51,563 nucleotides of DNA from Nitrospinota bacterium (GTDB taxonomy: Bacteria; Nitrospinota; Nitrospinia; Nitrospinales; Nitrospinaceae), in assembly GCA_029879645.1 (NCBI GenBank), contig JAOUPX010000008.1, positions 1 to 51,563 on the forward strand. Reading direction: 5' to 3'. Shown piece by piece: positions 27,887 to 36,627 of the stretch (positions are counted from its first letter, which is position 1; every line of letters starts with the position of its first letter). Under the pieces are notes generated by a model, which saw nothing but the letters and a program-made list of their open reading frames with translations, ran no database searches and had not been told where the DNA came from. The position numbers and the translations under genes were made by a program.

Positions 27887-28396
27887 ATGGCAGAAGAGGA
27901 AACCAAACCGGTTGTTCAAGACACACAAACCGACAAGCTGGAAATCGTGGACGAAGGTCCAAAACGGTTTGTGGAACATGGGCCCCAGGTAATTCAGGAT
28001 ACGAAAACTGGGCTTTACTGGCTTAAAAAGGATTCCTGGCAGGACCGAGGCAAGTACTTTAACTGGCATGAAGCCAAGGAATTTGCAGAAAGAAAGAATG
28101 TACGGAAGATCGGCGGATTCGCCGATTGGCGTTTGCCGACCAACGAAGAAGCGGCAACTCTATATAATGAGGAATGGGAAAACAAAGGTAAATCCGGCGA
28201 AACCATTCATATCGATCCCCTGTTCCCGGAAGGGTCCTTTAAAATGCAATGGACGATGGCGGATACTTCTACCCGTCGGCCACGGTTCGATTATATTAGC
28301 GGCCAAATTGCCAGTGCGGATGAATACGCTTTCGGTTCTGTGAGAATCTGCCGCAAGGATCCAGTTAGAACCGTGGGCCGCAGGAGAAACACTTAA
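27887..28396 (+). CDS. DUF1566 (Lcl_C-like) protein with acidic N-terminal tail
   Basis: ATG at 27887 (MAEEETKPVV); TGLYWLKKDSW...GGFADWRLPTNEEAATLY. Confidence 0.87.
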   Translation: MAEEETKPVVQDTQTDKLEIVDEGPKRFVEHGPQVIQDTKTGLYWLKKDSWQDRGKYFNWHEAKEFAERKNVRKIGGFADWRLPTNEEAATLYNEEWENKGKSGETIHIDPLFPEGSFKMQWTMADTSTRRPRFDYISGQIASADEYAFGSVRICRKDPVRTVGRRRNT

Positions 28397-28409
28397 GGAA
28401 TCCAGCGTT

Positions 28410-29306
28410 ATGAGTGATACCAGGGTCAAATCCCGATTTGTAGACAACGGTGACGAAACTGTCACCGATATCCGAAAAAATCTGATGTGGGCCAAAGATG
28501 ATACTTGGGTCAAACTCGGAAAACTGGTTTCATGGTGGCAGGGGCAGGACTATTTAAAGGAATTGAACGAACAAAAATTTGCCGGGTATTCTGATTGGCG
28601 ATTTCCCAATGGCCAGGAAGCCCGGGAATTGTACGACCCCGAACTGAGCAATACCGATATGGAAGGATGTGAAGCCCATATCGACCCGGTATTCACTTCC
28701 GGGTGCGGGTATACCACCTGGACTACTGAAACCCGAGGCGCCAAAGCCGCCATGGGTTATGATTATCGCTCTGATTACGAATATTGGCTGGCCCGGGAAA
28801 ACGATGGGTTTCCAAGCAGTGTTCGTCCTGTCCGGACCATCACATCAAAAACGAATCTGACCCTTGAAGAACGGTTCAAGGTAAATAAAAAAGGGACCAT
28901 CAGCGACCTCGAAACGGGGCTGATGTGGAAGAGCGCCGATTCCTTTCTGGAAATGGACAAATGGATCAGTTGGCAGGAGGCTAAGGTTTATGTGGGTGTA
29001 CTCAATCAGGAAGAATTTGCCGAGCACTCTGACTGGAGAATGCCCACTCGCAAGGAGGCGCAATCCATCCACGACCCCAATAGCCCTGTGACGGACACTT
29101 ATGGCGATGTTCTGTATTTGCCCCCGGTATTTCCCCCCGGTGCCGGACAGACAACTTGGACCAAAACCCTGCATAAAACCGATAATAGCCTGGCGATTCG
29201 ATTCAACTATTACAGTGGGGATTATAAATTCCATAAAAAGGGGCTGAGAAGTCACGGCGTTCGGGCCGTCCGGACACTCTCGCCGGAGGAAATTAATCAT
29301 GAGTAG
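28410..29306 (+). CDS. Two-domain DUF1566 (Lcl_C-like) protein
   Basis: Two copies: LMWAKDDTW...FAGYSDWRFPNGQEARELY and LMWKSADSF...FAEHSDWRMPTRKEAQSIH. Confidence 0.9.
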   Translation: MSDTRVKSRFVDNGDETVTDIRKNLMWAKDDTWVKLGKLVSWWQGQDYLKELNEQKFAGYSDWRFPNGQEARELYDPELSNTDMEGCEAHIDPVFTSGCGYTTWTTETRGAKAAMGYDYRSDYEYWLARENDGFPSSVRPVRTITSKTNLTLEERFKVNKKGTISDLETGLMWKSADSFLEMDKWISWQEAKVYVGVLNQEEFAEHSDWRMPTRKEAQSIHDPNSPVTDTYGDVLYLPPVFPPGAGQTTWTKTLHKTDNSLAIRFNYYSGDYKFHKKGLRSHGVRAVRTLSPEEINHE

Positions 29307-29754
29307 CGCAGAGCCGGCCCCAGCCATCGCCCAGCAGAGATTTGCCGAGGGGGATGAACTGACAATTATTGATCTCAAGCGGAAACTGGTTTGGATTAAA
29401 CAGGATACGTTTCAAATGACCGGGAAGTGGTTAAACTGGGTCCAGGTCCGCGATTATGCCAAAGAGTTGAACCAATCCCGATATGCCGGTTACAACGATT
29501 GGCGGCTTCCCACCCTGGAGGAAGCTAAAAGTTTATTTGATAAAAATCAGGTCAACAAAGATCATATGGGACAGAAGGCGTATCTTCATGCCATTTTCCC
29601 CGGTGGATTCGGATTTTTATGCTGGGCCAGTGATGTGCGGAATAAAATTCAGGCGGTCCGCTTTGGTTACCGCAAGGGCGGAATGATGTACGACGACGTC
29701 TACCGGGTTTCGCGGGGTTCCACCCGTCTGGTGCGTGATATGAACAAAGTTTGA
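29299..29754 (+). CDS. DUF1566 (Lcl_C-like) protein
   Basis: LVWIKQDTFQMTGKWLNW...YAGYNDWRLPTLEEAKSLF; overlaps the previous stop (ATGAGTAG). Confidence 0.88.
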   Translation: MSSAEPAPAIAQQRFAEGDELTIIDLKRKLVWIKQDTFQMTGKWLNWVQVRDYAKELNQSRYAGYNDWRLPTLEEAKSLFDKNQVNKDHMGQKAYLHAIFPGGFGFLCWASDVRNKIQAVRFGYRKGGMMYDDVYRVSRGSTRLVRDMNKV

Positions 29755-29775
29755 GCGGACGGAAAAACGCGATCA

Positions 29776-30204
29776 ATGGGAAAACGATTTAAAGATAACG
29801 GAGATGGCACCGTCACCGATACGGAAGAAGGTTTGATGTGGAAACAAACCGACGGGTTCCAGGATCAGAGTATGTTTCATACCTGGTACAAGGCTGAGGA
29901 TTATATCCGGGAATTGAATAATCAAAAATTCGCCGGTTACAGCGACTGGCGCATGCCCAACCTGGAAGAAGCGGAAAGCCTGTTTGTTGAAGAAGTGTCC
30001 ATACGCGATTGCGACCGGTTTGAAATATTCATCGATAAGGCTTTTTCGCCGGGTGGGGGCTATACCACCTGGACCAGTGACCTGAGACCCCACAACGGGG
30101 CGGTGATTTTTTATTACCGGTATGGTCACGCAAACATCAATAATAGGGATGACCCGTCTAAAGACTCCATCCGCGCGGTGAGGACCGTGACGGAAGATGA
30201 TTAA
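29776..30204 (+). CDS. DUF1566 (Lcl_C-like) protein
   Basis: FKDNGDGTVTDTEEGLMWKQTDG...FAGYSDWRMPNLEEAESLF. Confidence 0.9.
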   Translation: MGKRFKDNGDGTVTDTEEGLMWKQTDGFQDQSMFHTWYKAEDYIRELNNQKFAGYSDWRMPNLEEAESLFVEEVSIRDCDRFEIFIDKAFSPGGGYTTWTSDLRPHNGAVIFYYRYGHANINNRDDPSKDSIRAVRTVTEDD

Positions 30205-30240
30205 GTTTCAGAATTAATGTTGTAAAGAAGGAGAACCGTC

Positions 30241-31077
30241 ATCGAAGCGTACAGCGTTGTTAATAATCAGGAAAGCCTGAACTCTGTAATGACCTACCGG
30301 TTCGAGAAGGAGGATTTCAAAAACCTCTACGTTCTGGAGGACTACTATTGTACCAATCCATTTTGCGATTGCAAACATGCCACCATATCCCTGTGCGACA
30401 AGGAGGATGATAATAATCGATTTTCCTTTTTGTTGAATTTTAATAAAACGCATGGGCTTCTACCCAATCATCCGGAACTGACCGAGAGGCAAAAAGCCAT
30501 TGTCGAAGAGTTCATGGCGGAAGTAACGGATGAAATGATCGTCCTCTTTAAGCAGAGATACATGGAAGCCAAAGCCTATGGCGAGAAAAATCCCATGTCC
30601 TATCTCGTTTTCGAATCGGGGCGCTATGTCAACTATATGGAGATGTTCCCCCGGTCGAACCAGCTTCTGGACTTTAAATTTAAGGATGACAAGTATTTTG
30701 CCGAAGACGCTTACGAACTCGACCCGCGCAATGACAACAGAAACGTTCAGTTGACGTTTTACAAATTCGACCCGTCAGAAGATCGTCCGCCTCCTATTTT
30801 TTCCTTCAACTATTATTTTAATGAGCAGCAGCGGGAGGAAGAAGAGGCCCGGCTGGAACCGGCGAACAGTGAATTGTTTTTGGAGTTTGTCGGGTTTATT
30901 CCCAATCTGAGTGATCTACTCAAGCAGCGTTACAAGGATGCCAAGCAGATTGGAGATGAGTTGTTGAAAACAACCGCAAAGCTGGAAATCAAGCCCCACA
31001 AGATTCAGCGTAACGAAATGTGTCCCTGCGGATCTGGAAAAAAATTCAAAAAATGTTGTGGCCTGAAACTCAATTGA
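30241..31077 (+). CDS. SEC-C motif protein
   Basis: C-terminal CPCGSGKKFKKCCG zinc motif. Start uncertain: SD AAGGAG lies 7 nt before ATC at 30241; first ATG is at 30289. Confidence 0.8.
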   Translation: MEAYSVVNNQESLNSVMTYRFEKEDFKNLYVLEDYYCTNPFCDCKHATISLCDKEDDNNRFSFLLNFNKTHGLLPNHPELTERQKAIVEEFMAEVTDEMIVLFKQRYMEAKAYGEKNPMSYLVFESGRYVNYMEMFPRSNQLLDFKFKDDKYFAEDAYELDPRNDNRNVQLTFYKFDPSEDRPPPIFSFNYYFNEQQREEEEARLEPANSELFLEFVGFIPNLSDLLKQRYKDAKQIGDELLKTTAKLEIKPHKIQRNEMCPCGSGKKFKKCCGLKLN

Positions 31078-31110
31078 TGGAAATCAATTCAAAATAAAGG
31101 TAGCACGGTT

Positions 31111-31662
31111 ATGGGTAACCCAGAAAAGAAAGTCAAAAAAGTTCAAGCCCGCCATATCCTGGTTGCGACCAAGGAACTTGCGGATGAAATTAAGCAGAAG
31201 TTGGACGATGGCGAAGAGTTTGCCAGGATGGCCGAGCAGTATAGCGAGTGCCCTTCAAAAAAAAGGGGAGGGGATCTGGGCTGGTTCGGCAAGGGCGCCA
31301 TGGTTCGACCCTTCGAGGTGGCTGCCTTCAGCGCGGCAGAGGGGGATGTGGTCGGACCTGTCAAAACCGAATTCGGTTGGCACCTGATTTATGTTTATGA
31401 AATCAAGGACGATATCAACCCCGATGAAGGCCCGCCCACCGGCGATGAAGACGCAGACGAGAAAACCCTGCGCCTGGTGGCCGAAAACTACGCTCACGAA
31501 TTCATGATGCTCGGCTATTCCAGCAAAAAAGTGCTGAGCCTGTTTACCAGCACCCACTTCAAGTCGGCCAACGCGGTTTATAATATTCTGGGTGAAAGAG
31601 TAATCAACGAAGTTATTGCCAAGGTGTTCGGGCAAAAGATCGAAACCGGTGGAAACAAGTAA
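31111..31662 (+). CDS. Parvulin-type peptidyl-prolyl cis-trans isomerase
   Basis: ARHILVATKELADEIKQKLDDGEEFARMAEQYSECPSKKRGGDLGWFGKGAMVRPFE...GWHLIYV. Confidence 0.92.
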   Translation: MGNPEKKVKKVQARHILVATKELADEIKQKLDDGEEFARMAEQYSECPSKKRGGDLGWFGKGAMVRPFEVAAFSAAEGDVVGPVKTEFGWHLIYVYEIKDDINPDEGPPTGDEDADEKTLRLVAENYAHEFMMLGYSSKKVLSLFTSTHFKSANAVYNILGERVINEVIAKVFGQKIETGGNK

Positions 31663-31714
31663 ACTTTAACGAATCGTGGCCGGATAATATCCAGTTGCAG
31701 GCAGGATGATGCAA

Positions 31715-31748
31715 ATAAAAAACCCGCTCCCTTGGGAGCGGGTTTTCT
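31715..31748. terminator. Bidirectional Rho-independent terminator
   Basis: AAAAAACCCGCTCCCTTGGGAGCGGGTTTTCT between convergent genes. Confidence 0.93.
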
Positions 31749-31763
31749 CGTTTGAGCAGTTTT

Positions 31764-33344
31764 TTAGAGAACGACCGAATGCACTTCGACAACATTGGGT
31801 GTCTCACGTAATTCTTTCAGGGTTTCGGAAGTCGGCGGCGAATCGATGTTGATCACCGAAACCGCATTTCCTGTTTCGTCCAGCCGTCCCAGATGGAATC
31901 CGGCGATATTGATATTGTTCTTTCCCAGAATATTTCCAAGCTTACCGATTACACCCGGAACATCCTTGTTGCTCAATATCAACATATGCTTGGAAATCAC
32001 AGCCTCGAAATGGTATTCGTCAAATCGCACGATTCGCGGGTCGCCTTTGCCGAAAATACTTCCGGTGATGTCGCGGCTTCCCTGCTTTGTGGTAACGTGT
32101 ACCTGGATGGTGCTGGTGTATTCCTTGATCTCGTTGCTCTTCAATTCCTGCACCTCTATTCCCCGCTCCTTGGCGATGAACGGTGCATTGACCATATTGA
32201 CTCCATCGATGGCCCGCATTAACAAGCCCTTTAAAACGCAAATGGTGATCGGTTGAACATTGAGGTTTGACACCTCGCCGTTGTATTGCACCTTCACCTG
32301 CGTAATGGGTCCTTCCACCAATTGCGAAGCCAATTGTCCCAAATCCGATCCCAACTCAAGGTACGGTTTGATCTGCTTCAAAGTCTCTTCGTCGATGGAC
32401 GGCATGTTGACCGCGTTTCGAATGGTTCCATTTTTGAGAAAATCTACCATTTGATCGCAGATAGCGATGGCGACCTTGTCCTGCGCTTCCTCCGTGGAGG
32501 CTCCGAGATGCGGGGTGCAGATGATTTCCGGGACGTCCAGAAGGGGACTTTCGGGGTTGAGCGGTTCCTTCGAATAGACGTCAAGCGCCGCCTGAGCCAC
32601 CTTGCCGTCCTTGATAGCCTGGATGAGAGCTGCTTCATCGATCAGTTCGCCGCGCGCGCAGTTGATAATGCGTGCCCCGGGTTTGATAGCATTGAATTCT
32701 TCCGCTCCCAGAAGAGGTTTGTCGCCCACTTTAGGGGAATGCAGGCTGATGAAATCGGCGCGTTGGAGCAAATCCTTCAACTCCACAATTTCCACCCCGA
32801 TTTTTTCCGCCTGCTCCTTAGCCACAAACGGATCATAGGCAATCACCTTCATCGCGAATCCCTTGGCCCGTTCCGCAACAACGGAGCCGATACGGCCCAG
32901 CCCGATAATACCCATCGTTTTCCCATATAATTCGACTCCCATAAAGTTTTTGGGAGACCATTTTTTATCCTGCTTCACCGATGCGTTGGCTTGCGGAATG
33001 TTGCGGGACATGCTCAGCATGAGCGCCATGGCATGTTCGGCGGTGGTGATCATGTTGCCGTCCGGCGCGTTCATTACAATGATGCCCTTTTTGCCTGCGG
33101 CCTCCAGATCGATGTTATCTACGCCGACACCGGCGCGGCCCACAACCTTGAGATTTTTTGCGGCCGCAATCACATCCGCGGTGACTTTCGTGGCGCTTCT
33201 TACGACCAACCCGTCGTATTCGGGAATGATCTTGATCAATTCTTCCTTGGCCAAGCCGGTATTGACGTCCACCTCAATACCGCTTTCCTTTTGTAGAATT
33301 TCCACACCCAACTTGGACAGATTGTCACTGACCAGAATTTTCAT
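31764..33344 (-). CDS. serA: D-3-phosphoglycerate dehydrogenase
   Basis: GKTMGIIGLGRIGSVVAERAKGF, CARGELIDEAAL, C-terminal ACT domain; 526 aa. Confidence 0.96.
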   Translation of the reverse strand: MKILVSDNLSKLGVEILQKESGIEVDVNTGLAKEELIKIIPEYDGLVVRSATKVTADVIAAAKNLKVVGRAGVGVDNIDLEAAGKKGIIVMNAPDGNMITTAEHAMALMLSMSRNIPQANASVKQDKKWSPKNFMGVELYGKTMGIIGLGRIGSVVAERAKGFAMKVIAYDPFVAKEQAEKIGVEIVELKDLLQRADFISLHSPKVGDKPLLGAEEFNAIKPGARIINCARGELIDEAALIQAIKDGKVAQAALDVYSKEPLNPESPLLDVPEIICTPHLGASTEEAQDKVAIAICDQMVDFLKNGTIRNAVNMPSIDEETLKQIKPYLELGSDLGQLASQLVEGPITQVKVQYNGEVSNLNVQPITICVLKGLLMRAIDGVNMVNAPFIAKERGIEVQELKSNEIKEYTSTIQVHVTTKQGSRDITGSIFGKGDPRIVRFDEYHFEAVISKHMLILSNKDVPGVIGKLGNILGKNNINIAGFHLGRLDETGNAVSVINIDSPPTSETLKELRETPNVVEVHSVVL

Positions 33345-33418
33345 TATTTCAAAACTCCAAAAAGTTGAAATTAATTAAGTATGAACTGAATTTTTCATCC
33401 CTGAAGCGGATTGAAAAT

Positions 33419-34564
33419 TCAGTACGCTTCGAGCAGGATTTCCTGAGCCGCGGCAACGCCTTTGCCCAGTTCCACGGCATGACCGAATTTCTTGAGCGCC
33501 ATTTCAATCGCCGAAATAGCGATGATGGTATCGAACGTGTCGACATAACCCAGATGCGCGATACGTATGATTTTACCTTTCCATTGATCCTGTCCGCCGG
33601 CCATAGTAACGCCGAAATCATCGCGCAGGCTTTTAACGATTTTGCCGCCGTCGATCCCGTCGGGAACAAACACCCCGGTGAGGCTGTCCGCTGGAGCGTC
33701 GGGAGCGATCATTTGCAGGCCCATCGCCTTTGCCGCCGCACGGGTGGCCCGCGCCAGACGGTTGTGACGTTTATGAACGTTGTCCAACCCTTCTTCTTTG
33801 ATATTTTTTAATACGGCCCGCAGTCCGATTACCAGGGAGACCGCCGGGGTGTAAGCCGAGGTCTGGTCTTTCAGGTTTTTACGTTCTTTTTTGAAATCGA
33901 AATAAAAATGTGGGCACTTGGATTGATCGGCAAATTTCCAGGCCTTTTCACTGAGTGCTACCAGGGCCAGACCCGGCGGCAGTTCCAGAGCTTTTTGGGA
34001 ACCGGTAACGATAGCGTCAATGCCCCAATCGTCCATCGGCAGGGGAAATACTCCAACGCCGGTAATTCCGTCCACTACTAGCAGGATATCATCCCGGTCG
34101 CGGGTCAACTTCGACAGCTCTTCAATGGGATGGGCCACTCCCGTGGATGTTTCGCTGGCCTGCACCAGAATGGCGCGGATATCTTTATCTTTGTCCAGTA
34201 CGGCCTTAACTTCGTTGACATCTACCGCCTGTCCCCACTCGACGTTTATCCAGACCGGTACCACCCCGTAAGTTTCACTTATTTTTCCCCAACGTTCGCC
34301 GAATTTACCACCGTTGACGACCAGCACTTTGTCGCCAGGCGAGAACAGGTTGGTAATACAACCTTCCATACCGCCGGTTCCGGTGGATGCGAGAATAAGA
34401 ACATCCTGCTTGGTTTGAAATAGATACTTGGCGCCTTCTGCCGCTTCACCAAAAATTTTGCTGAATTGCGGGGTGCGATGGTGCACCATCGGAGCGGCCA
34501 TTTCCAGATTGATGGTTTCGGGTACCGGGGTCGGCCCCGGAGCCAGCAAATACGTTTTTTTCAT
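33419..34564 (-). CDS. Class-V aminotransferase (serine-pyruvate/alanine-glyoxylate type)
   Basis: LAPGPTPVPETINLEMAAPMVHHRTPQF, GSQKALELPPGLA PLP-lysine motif; start set to the ATG at 34564. Confidence 0.93.
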   Translation of the reverse strand: MKKTYLLAPGPTPVPETINLEMAAPMVHHRTPQFSKIFGEAAEGAKYLFQTKQDVLILASTGTGGMEGCITNLFSPGDKVLVVNGGKFGERWGKISETYGVVPVWINVEWGQAVDVNEVKAVLDKDKDIRAILVQASETSTGVAHPIEELSKLTRDRDDILLVVDGITGVGVFPLPMDDWGIDAIVTGSQKALELPPGLALVALSEKAWKFADQSKCPHFYFDFKKERKNLKDQTSAYTPAVSLVIGLRAVLKNIKEEGLDNVHKRHNRLARATRAAAKAMGLQMIAPDAPADSLTGVFVPDGIDGGKIVKSLRDDFGVTMAGGQDQWKGKIIRIAHLGYVDTFDTIIAISAIEMALKKFGHAVELGKGVAAAQEILLEAY

Positions 34565-34591
34565 TGGGTCTGATTCCTGCAAATATAGGGT

Positions 34592-35053
34592 TTATGATCC
34601 GGGCCTGATTACCCAGGTCCCGGCAATTTTATCGTGCCAAGCTTGATTATTTTTATCCACCAGCGCCCAGTAAAAACCGAGACCGAGCGGTAGAAGGGAA
34701 ACCGGATAACCGATCCAAAACCGGATACAAGCGCTTTCCCAGCCAATGGGAGTTCCATTTATATGAACAACCTGCAGTCCCAATATTTTTTTCCCGGGGG
34801 TCTGACCGCAAGCCCCTGTGAATCCGATAAAGTACAGGCTCCACAATAAAAACTGCAACAGGCCGTACAGCCCAACCAGCCAGGCGCCCTCTGTAGTGAT
34901 CATTCCTGTCGCAAACCAGCGGATCAAAACCTTTGCTAGATCCTGATCGGTTTGATTGATCAGAGGTGCCGTAGCCAGCAATCCCAGAATTTCCAAAGCA
35001 AAGATATCCAACAAAAACGCAATATAACGACGTCCGAAACGGGCTGGTGTCAT
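34592..35053 (-). CDS. RDD family membrane protein
   Basis: RFGRRYIAFLLDIF N-terminal motif, TPGKKILGLQVV, multiple TM. Confidence 0.88.
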   Translation of the reverse strand: MTPARFGRRYIAFLLDIFALEILGLLATAPLINQTDQDLAKVLIRWFATGMITTEGAWLVGLYGLLQFLLWSLYFIGFTGACGQTPGKKILGLQVVHINGTPIGWESACIRFWIGYPVSLLPLGLGFYWALVDKNNQAWHDKIAGTWVIRPGS

Positions 35054-35366
35054 TGAGGATATCAGGGAAAAGGTGAACGGGAACCTCCGGAACTGAAAGC
35101 GTTCCGATTCCCAAAGGTGAACGGAGGCCTTCGAGGTCTGCTCCAGATCAACCCGGAACCGCCAATGCCTGTTGTAGAGGGACTCGCTTGAACCATTTTA
35201 TAAATTAAAATCGGTCCAAAATCCAATATTTTCCATCAAACTCTAAAAGAATAGCCTTTTTAGCATAAAACGGGGGAAAATCCAAATTTCAGGGGTAACC
35301 TGTGACAAGTCTTGGGCTATGATCAAAATGGGGGAATGGGGTGAAATTCAAACAGGTGGGGCCGTA

Positions 35367-36485
35367 TTATTGACGATCCGGGTCTTCTTCCTCGGGTTCT
35401 TCGGTTTCCATTTCCAGTTCCAATCCTTCGAGTTCGAAAGAGGGCTCTTCTTCCATAAGGGTTTCGGCTGCCGGTTCTTCCTCATAGGTGACTTCTTCCG
35501 GCTGATCCAAATCCACGCTATCGAGGTCGAAATCGATTCCGCCATCGTCTACCTCGTATTCATCGGATTCTTCCATAGCGGCCTCCAGGGAAGGCTCCTC
35601 GGGTAATTCCAAGTCGTCAGTCAGTTCCAGGGAAGGCTCCTCATCCATGGCAATATCAGGTTCCTCGGACAGTTCCAGAGAGGGTTCTTCGTCCATAACG
35701 ATTTCCGTTTCTTCGGACAACTCAAGGGAGGGCTCTTCATCAGCCATATCCAACTCAGGTTCCAGGGAGATATCGGTTTCCGGCTCCTGGTTTTCTTCCA
35801 AACTTATTTCTTCGGTTTCAGACGGTTCGTCAAAGCCAAAACCCAGACCTTCAATCTCGGAGTCGAATCCGCCTCCGGAGAAATCCATATTCGTGGAGGC
35901 AGGCGCTTCGGCCGTCTCGATATCTTCATCCGGAAGAATATCGAGAGAAATTTCCTCTTCCGCTTCAGCCGGTTCTGGAGATATATCGGGCATTTCCATA
36001 TCAATTTCTGGCGTCAGTGTATCTTCAGAATCGAAATCGCCGGTATTGAAGGCTGATCCACCACTCATCTCAGACAGATCGAGCTCGAAATCATCGGGTC
36101 CAATTTCGGTATCCCCGGCCATGCCGCCCATCCCGGTCGCACCAAAGTCAAAGTCGTCCGCACTCTCATACATGCCGGACGGCTGGCTACTGGATCCAAA
36201 ACCTTCGGCTTCGGCCTCGCTCAGGTCGAGAACATTTTCATCCACGCCGTATTCAGCCCCGCCACTATCAAAATCATCGGTGAAGGTATAATCCTCACTG
36301 CCTAGACCGGCTCCAGCTGTGCCAATACCCGGAATACCGCCTTCACCGGGGGCCATCTCATAAATGGTGAAGAGATTTTCCTGTCCGATCTCGAAGGCCG
36401 ACGGTGCAGGCACAATGGGGGCACTGCAACAGGCGCATTTTTTGGAAGGCTGGAAAAATATGTAACCACAATTTTCACATTGCAT
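35367..36485 (-). CDS. Acidic low-complexity repeat protein with N-terminal zinc ribbon
   Basis: MQCENCGYIFFQPSKKCACCSAPI (CxxC-x13-CxxC-like spacing) followed by Glu/Asp-rich tail with (M)DEEPSLELSEE repeats. Confidence 0.8.
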   Translation of the reverse strand: MQCENCGYIFFQPSKKCACCSAPIVPAPSAFEIGQENLFTIYEMAPGEGGIPGIGTAGAGLGSEDYTFTDDFDSGGAEYGVDENVLDLSEAEAEGFGSSSQPSGMYESADDFDFGATGMGGMAGDTEIGPDDFELDLSEMSGGSAFNTGDFDSEDTLTPEIDMEMPDISPEPAEAEEEISLDILPDEDIETAEAPASTNMDFSGGGFDSEIEGLGFGFDEPSETEEISLEENQEPETDISLEPELDMADEEPSLELSEETEIVMDEEPSLELSEEPDIAMDEEPSLELTDDLELPEEPSLEAAMEESDEYEVDDGGIDFDLDSVDLDQPEEVTYEEEPAAETLMEEEPSFELEGLELEMETEEPEEEDPDRQ

Positions 36486-36568
36486 AATAAAAGGATAGGG
36501 GATGAGTGAAATAACGTCAAGGAAAATAATGCATTAGGTAGTGGGGATGATTTTGGGTCTGAAAGGCG

Positions 36569-36609
36569 AAAAAAAATCCCTTGAAAGCCCAGCGCAGGCC
36601 CTCAAGGGA
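36569..36609 (-). terminator. Rho-independent terminator for the 36628 gene
   Basis: Minus strand: TCCCTTGAGGGCCTGCGCTGGGCTTTCAAGGGATTTTTTTT. Confidence 0.75.
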
Positions 36610-36627
36610 GTTATGGGATTGGATCGG

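Noticed and set aside
22867-30204. Diversity-generating retroelement, because DUF1566/Lcl_C domains relate to C-type-lectin-like folds used by DGR variable proteins
   Set aside because: No reverse transcriptase ORF, no accessory Avd-like gene and no template/variable repeat pair with adenine-biased differences seen
35647-36291. 214-aa Ser-rich plus-strand ORF
   Set aside because: Antisense image of the acidic repeat gene
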